From Candidatus Avelusimicrobium ruminicola (GTDB lineage Bacteria > Elusimicrobiota > Elusimicrobia > Elusimicrobiales > Elusimicrobiaceae), in NCBI GenBank assembly GCA_900319885.1, contig ONQH01000059.1, positions 1 through 6,395 on the forward strand: a stretch of DNA of 6,395 nt, in the 5' to 3' direction. The notes below the pieces were generated by a model that did no database searches, was not told the origin of the DNA, and saw only the letters and a program-made list of their open reading frames with translations. Position 1 is the first letter of the stretch. Every line of letters starts with the position of its first letter. Shown piece by piece: positions 1 to 5,354 of this stretch. A program made the translations under genes and the position numbers.

Positions 1-105
1 CACGAAGAAGGCCCAGTATACGTCACAAAACGCCTCTGACGCTATTGCGGCCACTTTCAAGACGAGTGATTCGGTTAGCGGCACTGATGTGTCCTCGACC
101 AACAT
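1..105 (-). CDS. possible start of an unrecognised gene downstream of jag (cut by window edge)
   Basis: An ATG at 103-105 opens a frame of 35 codons that runs off the left edge. It begins 9 nt after the jag stop. An AAAGG lies about 6 nt upstream and overlaps that stop, which resembles the yidC-jag junction. The peptide begins MLVEDTSVPLTESL and ends in a partly hydrophobic stretch (CDVYWAFFV). I do not recognise it. In many genomes mnmE follows jag, and MnmE often starts with a short segment containing DT, but nothing after that matches its usual N-terminus. Codon choice is not distinctive and the frame is short, so it may be chance. No terminator is visible after jag, which leaves room for the operon to continue. 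Confidence 0.2.
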   Translation of the reverse strand, partial: MLVEDTSVPLTESLVLKVAAIASEAFCDVYWAFFV

Positions 106-114
106 TTGGGGCCT

Positions 115-1215
115 TTATCCGAGCAACAGTTCTTCCAGTTGCAACGGTTCGTACGCTTCGGGAGCCGGGGTTTGCGTAGCCGGTTGGTTTGCTTCTTGCG
201 TAGCCGGTTGCTCGGCCGGTTGGGCGGCTTCTTGCGTAGCCGCTTGTTCGGTAGAGACCGGTTCTGCCTCGGGGATATCCTCGCCGATTACGCCCGGTAC
301 AAAATCCGCCGGGGCCATGCCGGCTTTGGCTTCATCCAACGCTTTTTGCGTGGGGCGCAGGGTCACTTTGCGCCATTTTCCTTCCCCTTCGGAAGTGGTT
401 TGTACGTATTCGTTACCTTCTACCGCGCGGTGAATATAGCGGCGCAGTTGGGAACTCATGGGGCGGAAACGAAATACCGACGCCCCGTGTTTAATCATAT
501 CAATTCCGCGGGCGATATCGGCCTCAATTTTATCTTCGGCCTTGCGCCAATAGTTTTGCGTATCGGTGACGACGGAAATCGGCATATCAAACTGACGCGT
601 TACCGCCAAGGTGGACAAGTATTGGATGGCTTCCAACGTTTTGCCTTCTTTGCCAATAACGATGGCCGGTTTGTCGCAATCAAAGGTTACTAAAATGCGT
701 TGTTGTTTTTCATCCCACCAGACGTGGACGTTTTCGGCTTTGATGCCCATGTGGGTCAGTACGTCGGTCACATAGGTTTTGGCCAGTTCCATGGGTTTTT
801 GCATATTTTCCGGGATGACTGCGTTTTGGATGGCCTCGCTGGGCAAGAGTTGCGGTTCATTGGCTTTGGGCGTGCGGACCCGCGGTTCACGCGTAGTCAT
901 TTCGGCGTCGTTGGCGCGGCGGCTGTTGTGGCGGCGGGAAGAAGAACGACGGCCCCCCTTGGCGGCGCGTTTGGCGTTACGGCCGCGGCGGCGTTTGGGG
1001 ACGTCCATATAAATTTCACTGTCTAACGAGTCGGACATCCAACGCTTTTTGGTTACTTCCACCACCGCAGGTTTGGCCCCAATGCCCAAAAACCCTTTGC
1101 GCGGATGTTCCAGCACGCTTATTTCTACCTGATCACGGCGCAGGTGCATTTCTTTGAGGCCTTTGGAAATAGCCTCCGAAATCGTTTTACCTTGAGTTTT
1201 AACTTTGTTTAACAT
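115..1215 (-). CDS. khpB: RNA-binding protein Jag/KhpB (Jag_N, KH and R3H domains) with extended C-terminal tail
   Basis: 366 aa. Jag/KhpB (SpoIIIJ-associated protein) is a cytoplasmic RNA-binding protein, often encoded beside yidC. Residues 1-57 are the Jag_N domain, with the typical KGFLGIGAKPA at 40-50. Residues 74-100 form a very Arg/Lys-rich linker. A KH domain follows at about 140-220, with the RNA-binding GxxG loop as GKEG (188-191). The R3H domain spans about 225-290, with R258-x3-H262 and the usual TSEGEG..RKVTLRP ending. About 75 residues lie beyond R3H: a repetitive Gln/Ala/Thr/Pro tail ending in acidic and leucine residues, which most Jag proteins lack. The ATG is 10 nt after the yidC stop, and its SD (AAGGAGA) overlaps that TAA, so translation is probably coupled. 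Family identity is secure; the RNA targets cannot be seen. Confidence 0.96.
   Translation of the reverse strand: MLNKVKTQGKTISEAISKGLKEMHLRRDQVEISVLEHPRKGFLGIGAKPAVVEVTKKRWMSDSLDSEIYMDVPKRRRGRNAKRAAKGGRRSSSRRHNSRRANDAEMTTREPRVRTPKANEPQLLPSEAIQNAVIPENMQKPMELAKTYVTDVLTHMGIKAENVHVWWDEKQQRILVTFDCDKPAIVIGKEGKTLEAIQYLSTLAVTRQFDMPISVVTDTQNYWRKAEDKIEADIARGIDMIKHGASVFRFRPMSSQLRRYIHRAVEGNEYVQTTSEGEGKWRKVTLRPTQKALDEAKAGMAPADFVPGVIGEDIPEAEPVSTEQAATQEAAQPAEQPATQEANQPATQTPAPEAYEPLQLEELLLG
171..246 (-). repeat. degenerate short direct repeats in the jag 3' end
   Basis: The stretch encoding the Jag tail contains near-identical copies of a 20-nt unit at 191-210 and 227-246 (one mismatch, 36 nt apart). A partial third copy lies at 171-186, 24 nt from the first. 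They encode repeated QPATQE/QAATQE-type peptides around residues 324-348. Spacings are multiples of 12 nt, so length changes by slippage would keep the reading frame. Confidence 0.8.
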
Positions 1216-1220
1216 AAAAA

Positions 1221-1227
1221 TCTCCTT
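1221..1227 (-). promoter_or_regulatory. jag ribosome binding site overlapping the yidC stop codon
   Basis: The transcript reads AAGGAGA followed by five U residues and AUG. The first two A residues belong to the yidC UAA stop (1226-1228). A ribosome ending yidC therefore sits on the jag SD, a layout that favours reinitiation. A small 5-bp hairpin (1228-1232 with 1240-1244) lies just upstream and leaves the SD free. Confidence 0.8.
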
Positions 1228-2836
1228 ACTGGACCTTTACCAGTTTTTTATTGACGAGTGTTTGAACCGCATACGTTAAGAGGCTGTTGGTCAGCCAGTA
1301 GAGCACCAACCCCGACGGGAAGTTCATAAATAACAGCGTAAAAATCAGCGGCATATATTTGAACATAGCGGCTTGGGCCGGGTCGGTTCCGGGCGGGATA
1401 TTGCCCCGTTGCTGCAAGAACATCACGCCCCCCATCAAGATAGGCAAGATGTAATACGGGTCTTTGGCGGACAAGTCCGTCAGCCACCACACAAACTTGG
1501 CTCCGTGCAACGCCCACGACGTACGTAACGCATTAAACAAGGCCAAGAAAATCGGCAATTGGATGAGCAGCGGCAAACAACCCATCAGCGGATTGACGTG
1601 GTATTTTTGATACAACGCCAACGTTTCGCGCTGCAAAGAAGCCGGGTCGTTTTTGTATTTTTCCTGAATCCGTTTTACTTCGGGTTGAATTTTTTTCATC
1701 TGCGCGGCGGATTTGAGTTGCATCACGGTAAAACGGCACAAGATGAGTTGAAGTAAAATGGTAATCATAATAATGGCTACGCCATAGTTACCCGTCCATT
1801 TGTAGAAAAGTTCCAACACGTTGCGGGCAATTTTGCCTAGCGCGCCAAAGAACCCAAACGCAATACTGCGTTCAAAGCGGAACGGTTCATACGCCGGGGT
1901 TTGGAAGAGTTGGTAATCTTTCGGGCCGAAGTAGAACTTGCTGTCATAGGTTTTAGCGGCACCGGCTTGCAGCACGTCGCCGGGGACGGTAATTTGCAGG
2001 CGCGGACCGTGCAAATCGCCCTCGCTAAGACCCCAAAACTTTTTCTGTTTACCGATCACGATTTTTTCGGTCGTCAGTTTGCCGGGCGTCCAGTTCTGCG
2101 GGATGAGCACCGCCAAGAAATAGCGGTTTTCAATACCGGCCCACTTCCACGGAAGGGTGGGTTGCTTTTCGTTTTTAGTGAAGGTTTCCAGCGTGGGGTT
2201 TTTTTTGCCTTGTTCTTGCACTAAATAGACGGCTTTGCTTTCACGCTCGTTATCTTTGAGTTCGCTCTTAACCGTAGCCAACCCCGGGCCAAAGTTAAAT
2301 TGCCAATCGGCCAGTTTGACGGGGGCGGCGGTGTGGTTGGAAATCGTAAGCGAAAGGTTATAAAGCCCTTCACTGATACGCTGATATTTTTTTTCCACCT
2401 GTACGCCGGCGGCTAAATTCCCGGTGAAGGTAATGGTATCGGGGGTGCGGGCCGTCTCTTCAAAATCTACTTGCGGCAAGGTGGCAAAATACCCTTCGCC
2501 CGTATACGGGGTCAGGTCCACGGGGCCTAAAATATCTTTGAATAAGAAGGTCTTAATGCCGGCACCTTTGGAGGAGAACGTCACCTCCGCTTGCGGCAAA
2601 TCCAGCGTGACCAGTTCTTCGGGTTTGGCGGGTGTAGCCGCCAAGGAGGAAATGTTTGTTCCGTCGGTACTTACCAGGGTAGCGGCCGGTTGCTGTTGCA
2701 AGGCGTTTTGTTGTTGCAGCTGGGCCTCGGCGGCTTGTTGGGCGGCACGCGCACGCGGCAATGCCACAAACTGATTATACCCCGTAATTACCAAGAGGAA
2801 AAACATGGCGGTAATTAGGAATTGTCTGTTATTCAT
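1226..2836 (-). CDS. yidC: membrane protein insertase YidC (Gram-negative type)
   Basis: 536 aa (E. coli YidC is 548). YidC inserts proteins into the inner membrane, alone or with SecYEG. Residues 6-24 are the N-terminal anchor, followed by a Gln/Ala-rich linker and the periplasmic beta domain (about 75-330). The conserved insertase core has membrane segments near 350-368, 416-436, 459-474, 490-504 and 507-524. The cytoplasmic hairpin loop (about 372-414) contains QMKKIQPE. Clear landmarks are NPLMGCLPLLIQLPIFLALF, DPYYILPILMG and FPSGLVLYW. The ungapped match from GNYG (349-352) into the cytoplasmic loop places Q363 where E. coli has the groove arginine R366, and R368 where E. coli has Pro. 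The C-terminus is short, without a long basic tail. The SD GAGGAG lies 4 nt before the ATG, inside a hairpin described separately. Confidence 0.98.
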   Translation of the reverse strand: MNNRQFLITAMFFLLVITGYNQFVALPRARAAQQAAEAQLQQQNALQQQPAATLVSTDGTNISSLAATPAKPEELVTLDLPQAEVTFSSKGAGIKTFLFKDILGPVDLTPYTGEGYFATLPQVDFEETARTPDTITFTGNLAAGVQVEKKYQRISEGLYNLSLTISNHTAAPVKLADWQFNFGPGLATVKSELKDNERESKAVYLVQEQGKKNPTLETFTKNEKQPTLPWKWAGIENRYFLAVLIPQNWTPGKLTTEKIVIGKQKKFWGLSEGDLHGPRLQITVPGDVLQAGAAKTYDSKFYFGPKDYQLFQTPAYEPFRFERSIAFGFFGALGKIARNVLELFYKWTGNYGVAIIMITILLQLILCRFTVMQLKSAAQMKKIQPEVKRIQEKYKNDPASLQRETLALYQKYHVNPLMGCLPLLIQLPIFLALFNALRTSWALHGAKFVWWLTDLSAKDPYYILPILMGGVMFLQQRGNIPPGTDPAQAAMFKYMPLIFTLLFMNFPSGLVLYWLTNSLLTYAVQTLVNKKLVKVQ

Positions 2837-2840
2837 ACTA

Positions 2841-2879
2841 CTCCTCTAGGTCGGTTCCACGAGTGGAACGTAAGAGGAG
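2841..2879 (-). promoter_or_regulatory. hairpin sequestering the yidC Shine-Dalgarno sequence
   Basis: In the transcript CUCCUCU (2879-2873), starting 2 nt after the yidD stop codon, is perfectly complementary to AGAGGAG (2847-2841), which contains the yidC SD. Inside this 7-bp stem is a second stem, GUUCCA/UGGAAC (2869-2864 with 2859-2854), closing a CUCG loop. The two stems are separated by an internal loop of 3 and 6 nt. There is no U tract, so it is not a terminator. A ribosome ending yidD would cover the left arm and free the yidC SD. The base pairing is seen; the regulatory role is inferred. Confidence 0.72.
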
Positions 2880-2881
2880 GC

Positions 2882-3118
2882 CTAAGGGACCGGATCGTAC
2901 CCGCCCGGATGCCACGGATGACATTTAAGCACCCGTTTACAGGCAAGCCACGAACCTTTTAGTACGCCGTATTTTTGTAGTGCCAACTTGGCGTACTGGC
3001 CGCAGGTGGGTGTGAATCTGCACACACCGCGCGGGCCCAAAAGCGGGCGCACGCACGTATACCCTGCTACAAATAGCCCTAAAACGACCCTGTTTACGAA
3101 AAGCGAAAGTTTCTTCAT
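2882..3118 (-). CDS. yidD: membrane protein insertion efficiency factor YidD
   Basis: 78 aa, normal for the family. YidD is a small inner-membrane-associated protein encoded next to yidC in most bacteria and reported to help insertion of YidC substrates. The N-terminal half is hydrophobic (about 5-22). The family core follows: [15 protein letters not shown] (25-39), then GQYA where most members have SxYA, then [25 protein letters not shown] and the C-terminal DPVP (75-78). The conserved cysteines C33, C39 and C66 are present. The start has AAGGA 7 nt upstream. The gene begins 26 nt after rnpA, and its SD is paired in a hairpin that uses the last base of the rnpA stop codon. The Ser-to-Gly change after C39 is mild and does not question the identity. 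Confidence 0.96.
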   Translation of the reverse strand: MKKLSLFVNRVVLGLFVAGYTCVRPLLGPRGVCRFTPTCGQYAKLALQKYGVLKGSWLACKRVLKCHPWHPGGYDPVP

Positions 3119-3122
3119 GGGT

Positions 3123-3145
3123 GTTTCCTTAATATAATAGGAAAC
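3123..3145 (-). promoter_or_regulatory. hairpin sequestering the yidD Shine-Dalgarno sequence
   Basis: The transcript sequence GUUUCCU (3145-3139) pairs perfectly over 7 bp with AGGAAAC (3129-3123), leaving a 9-nt A/U-only loop. The first G is the last base of the rnpA UAG stop, and the right arm is the yidD SD. A ribosome terminating on rnpA would cover the left arm and release the SD. The stem is A/U-rich, so it is weaker than the yidC one. There is no terminator-type U tract. Confidence 0.65.
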
Positions 3146-3501
3146 TAATCAATAAGTAGTGCGGCTTGTTCGCACAGTGACGTGAGCGCCATACGCGCTG
3201 CTTGCACTTTACTTAGTTTTTCGCTATGTTGGGGCTTTACAATAATATCTGCCCCGGGTTTCAAACGGACCTGTATCGTCCGAAAGGCCTCTCTTAAAAT
3301 TCGTTTGGTACGGTTACGCACAACCGCTGGCCCCAACTTACGGGAGACCACTACCGCAAAACGCGCGGGCCCGGCTTGGCGGGAACTATCCGTCCACAGC
3401 ACAAGTCCACTTTGTTGATAACGTAAGCCGCCTTGGATAATGCGTTCAAAATCGCGTTTCAAATGCAGACGGCGGCTATGCGGCAGACCGTTGGGTAACA
3501 T
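3145..3501 (-). CDS. rnpA: ribonuclease P protein component
   Basis: 118 aa from the chosen ATG (3499-3501). RnpA is the small basic protein that binds the RNase P RNA and helps mature the 5' ends of tRNAs. [12 protein letters not shown] (residues 10-21) is the usual N-terminal segment. The signature helix reads [13 protein letters not shown] (62-74) and holds the conserved R, N, K and R residues. The frame could also start at a GTG (3541-3543), adding 14 residues and overlapping rpmH by 38 nt. I prefer the ATG because it gives a family-typical N-terminus and lies 4 nt after the rpmH stop. Neither start has an SD, so rnpA is probably read by ribosomes that have just finished rpmH. Confidence 0.95.
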   Translation of the reverse strand: MLPNGLPHSRRLHLKRDFERIIQGGLRYQQSGLVLWTDSSRQAGPARFAVVVSRKLGPAVVRNRTKRILREAFRTIQVRLKPGADIIVKPQHSEKLSKVQAARMALTSLCEQAALLID

Positions 3502-3505
3502 GGGT

Positions 3506-3646
3506 TTAGGCGGCGCGGATGAGTTCGTGGCGGCCTTTAGCACGGCGGGCGCTTAATACTTTGCGTCCCCCGGCAGTGGCCATGCGGGCGCGAAAGCCGA
3601 TGTGTTTGGCACGTCTTCTTTTATTAGGTCTGTATGTCGGTAACAT
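3506..3646 (-). CDS. rpmH: 50S ribosomal protein L34
   Basis: 46 aa. L34 is a small, very basic protein of the large ribosomal subunit, deep in the rRNA core. The sequence begins [20 protein letters not shown] and continues with the family pattern [20 protein letters not shown] before ELIRAA. This is a full-length L34 with conserved TYRPNxRRRxKxxGFRxRM and GRxxLxxRRxKGR. It is the first gene after the promoter at 3730-3758. The SD next to the ATG is weak (AAAGAA), while a perfect AAGGAG lies 42 nt upstream, behind a hairpin. The gene overlaps the longest possible rnpA frame, which argues for the shorter rnpA. Confidence 0.98.
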   Translation of the reverse strand: MLPTYRPNKRRRAKHIGFRARMATAGGRKVLSARRAKGRHELIRAA

Positions 3647-3658
3647 AATTCTTTAACG

Positions 3659-3694
3659 CACGTGTAGCCGGTGTGCTACCCGTGCAAACTCCTT
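3659..3694 (-). promoter_or_regulatory. rpmH leader: strong SD-like AAGGAG followed by a hairpin
   Basis: The rpmH 5' leader carries AAGGAG at 3694-3689, too far from the ATG (3646) for direct use. Between them is a hairpin: CACG (3684-3681) with CGUG (3662-3659), a G-A mismatch, then GUAGC (3679-3675) with GCUAC (3668-3664), loop ACACCG. The rest, down to the ATG, is A/U-rich with a weak AAAGAA. No valid short leader ORF is seen. The hairpin could bring the strong SD nearer the start, or serve as a protein-binding or stability element. Its function is unknown. Confidence 0.45.
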
Positions 3695-3729
3695 ATACTA
3701 ATATAAATGGGTTGAAAAACCACAGGGAT

Positions 3730-3758
3730 ATTATATCTTTTCTGTACAACTTTGGCAA
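3730..3758 (-). promoter_or_regulatory. sigma70-type promoter of the rpmH-rnpA-yidD-yidC-jag operon
   Basis: On the minus strand TTGCCA (3758-3753) and a perfect TATAAT (3735-3730) are separated by exactly 17 nt. Transcription would start near 3723, giving a leader of roughly 75 nt before rpmH. The -35 box overlaps the end of the upstream terminator's U tract, so the two units are packed tightly. It is the only good promoter I see for the operon. Confidence 0.8.
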
Positions 3759-3788
3759 GAAAAACTCCCCAGGGCCGCTGGGGAGTTT
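3757..3788 (-). terminator. Rho-independent terminator of the secreted-paralogue operon
   Basis: The perfect 11-bp inverted repeat AAACTCCCCAG/CTGGGGAGTTT (3762-3772 and 3778-3788) has a 5-nt loop. On the minus strand it is followed by a T-rich run (TTTTTCTT). It lies about 50 nt after the stop of the gene at 3838-5343 and immediately before the rpmH promoter. On the plus strand the following T run is poor, so it acts mainly for minus-strand transcripts. Confidence 0.92.
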
Positions 3789-3802
3789 CGCATTTATCTA
3801 GC

Positions 3803-3824
3803 TAGGTATTAATTGGGATACCTA
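3803..3824 (-). other. extra hairpin between stop codon and terminator
   Basis: TAGGTAT (3803-3809) and ATACCTA (3818-3824) form a 7-bp stem with an 8-nt loop, 14 nt beyond the stop of the upstream secreted-protein gene. There is no T tract, so it is not a terminator itself. It may protect the 3' end of the mRNA. An 8-bp palindrome CTAGCTAG overlaps its left edge. Confidence 0.45.
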
Positions 3825-3837
3825 CCTAAAAGCGGTT

Positions 3838-5343
3838 TTATTGCCCCACATTTTGATAATAGCGCAAGGCGGGTGAATCTTTTCTCATCAGTTGCCCGGC
3901 GTTTTGTTGGGGGTTATACAAAATAATATACTCATCCTGCGCAAGCACTTCCGGTGCGGCTTGCCCAAAAGGTTGATACCTAATGCCTTCCCGGGGTAAT
4001 TGGTAAATGGTAAAATAGCGCCCGAACATATCCTCTACCATCTGTCCACGCTCGCCAAGGCCTTCGTAATAGACCGCTACATCATGCGCCAAGTCTGCCT
4101 GGGCCGTGTAGACTTCTTGCCCGACAAAAGGATTCGGCGTGGCAGAGGCCGCACGCGGGGCGGAGGTCTGTACCGGGGTAGCCTTGGTCTCTTGGGCGGC
4201 AGACGATCCTTCTTGGGTTTTTACAACAGTTTCTTCCTCTAATTTAGGCAGTTCTGCTACGGGCCGATCGGCTTTTCTAAACAAACGAAGCATATCTTTT
4301 TTAAGCAGTTGCCCTTTGTGTAAAGACGGATAATAGATTGCGACTTCTTGTTTCGGATTTATCGTACGGGCAAAGATATTATTTGGAGACTTATACACAA
4401 TGCCTTGCGGCAACTCATAGGCTACCAGTTCTTCGCCCAACGCATTGATATATTTTACACCGCCCTGTCCGCCGTAGGCTTCGTGCACGTCCCGGGCTAA
4501 TTCCAGCGAGTCCTCATAGACGGCCTTCCAGGCAAATTCCGCAAAGTGCTCTTGCAACGGGCGTACGTTGTCTAAGAGGAAGTGAAACCGGTCCGTCGCC
4601 AATTCCGGTGCATCGGCCGCGCGGTCCAACAGGGTCATATCGTTTTGGTCAAATACATACTCAATGACGTTACGCGGCTGACGTACCCAACCGGGTTTCA
4701 TGGTTCCGTTTACTTGACGGAAAACCGCGGCCGATTGGTGCGTTTGTACCACCAAAAAGGAAGAGCCGGGTTGTTCGTTGCGGGCCTGTTGGATCAGTTC
4801 TGTCAGTTGCTCCAACCCTTCCGTATTCATTTCAATATGGACATCTTTTATATACATGACTTCAAAATCACTTTTTAAGAGAGCCACGGCATGAATCGTT
4901 TCGCCTTGGTGGAGCGAGCGGAGCGTCCTATCCGCCATCTTTTGCGAATATTCAAACGAGGCTTGCTCCAAGCGGGCTTTGCGCACCGCCATAGGGGTAT
5001 AGAGTCTTTCCTCCAACGCAGACACAGGCAATTCCACTACCTTGTGGCCAACCGACGCTTTGGGGGTAGCCGGCAAGGGCGTTTTGGTTCTGACGTACTG
5101 TAAGCCTTCCATGGCTTTTCTGTCTACTTGTATAGGGTTAAAACGGGTGCGGTAATATCCCGGGGGAACCGTGTGGAGCGTACGTACTACCGGCGTGTTG
5201 ACGCGGGGCGCGTGTGCTTCAGCTTTTTCCATCGTAGTTAGACTTTTGCGTTTACTAAATTTGGGCCATTTTATACCGGCAAAACTTTGTGTGCCAGCGC
5301 TAAGCAAACCGACTATACAACTTAGTACAATCCATCTGTTCAT
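3838..5343 (-). CDS. secreted protein of unknown function with two copies of a novel ~85-aa domain (larger paralogue)
   Basis: 501 aa; not a family I recognise. Residues 1-22 are a signal peptide (MNRW, hydrophobic core, probable SPase I site SFA|G), so the protein should be exported. A basic, Pro-containing segment follows with YYRTR at 63-67. Residues about 100-270 are a mixed helix/strand region without recognisable motifs and absent from the shorter paralogue. Two domain copies follow: about 273-356 and 409-498, separated by a Glu/Thr/Ala/Pro-rich linker (357-405). Both copies share Y, LAxDV, Y(E/Q)LP, YxP and GQLxxKD. The ATG has AGGAG 5 nt upstream and begins 11 nt after the stop of the shorter paralogue, so the two are one operon. 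A terminator follows. A role at the cell envelope is only inferred from export. Confidence 0.85.
   Translation of the reverse strand: MNRWIVLSCIVGLLSAGTQSFAGIKWPKFSKRKSLTTMEKAEAHAPRVNTPVVRTLHTVPPGYYRTRFNPIQVDRKAMEGLQYVRTKTPLPATPKASVGHKVVELPVSALEERLYTPMAVRKARLEQASFEYSQKMADRTLRSLHQGETIHAVALLKSDFEVMYIKDVHIEMNTEGLEQLTELIQQARNEQPGSSFLVVQTHQSAAVFRQVNGTMKPGWVRQPRNVIEYVFDQNDMTLLDRAADAPELATDRFHFLLDNVRPLQEHFAEFAWKAVYEDSLELARDVHEAYGGQGGVKYINALGEELVAYELPQGIVYKSPNNIFARTINPKQEVAIYYPSLHKGQLLKKDMLRLFRKADRPVAELPKLEEETVVKTQEGSSAAQETKATPVQTSAPRAASATPNPFVGQEVYTAQADLAHDVAVYYEGLGERGQMVEDMFGRYFTIYQLPREGIRYQPFGQAAPEVLAQDEYIILYNPQQNAGQLMRKDSPALRYYQNVGQ
3850..4119 (-). repeat. novel domain, copy B of the larger paralogue
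   Basis: Encodes residues about 409-498. It opens with QEVYTAQADLAHDV, a predicted helix, then runs through IYQLP, YQPFG and LYNP to NAGQLMRKD. It is closer to the first copy of the shorter paralogue than to its own neighbour copy: both have YxxQAxLAxDΦ, Y-P-(Y/F)-G and YNP. Confidence 0.7.
4276..4527 (-). repeat. novel domain, copy A of the larger paralogue
   Basis: Encodes residues about 273-356. It has KAVYEDSLELARDV, GGQGG, AYELP, YYP and KGQLLKKD. It is the most divergent of the four copies: the PYG motif reads SPNNI. Confidence 0.65.
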
Positions 5344-5354
5344 ACAATCTCCTA

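Noticed and set aside
40..114. tRNA or tmRNA end suggested by a CCA at 98-100
   Set aside because: No acceptor stem and no T-arm consensus could be formed around it.
171..246. CRISPR-like direct repeats
   Set aside because: The repeats are in-frame codons of the Jag tail with 24- and 36-nt spacing and no unique spacers.
106..693. Long plus-strand open frame opposite jag
   Set aside because: It is antisense to a secure Jag CDS. The peptide is rich in Phe/Arg/Gly from mirrored codons and has no recognisable domain or SD.
2424..2774. Plus-strand open frame opposite the yidC 5' end
   Set aside because: Antisense shadow of the YidC periplasmic domain and anchor; the Cys/Ala-rich peptide reflects the CAG-rich Gln/Ala linker.
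2841..2879. Terminator between yidD and yidC
   Set aside because: The hairpin has no U tract on either strand and its right arm is the yidC SD, so a translational role fits better.
3647..3837. Replication origin upstream of rpmH
   Set aside because: The gap is explained by a hairpin, terminator, promoter and leader. I found no DnaA boxes and no dnaA gene.
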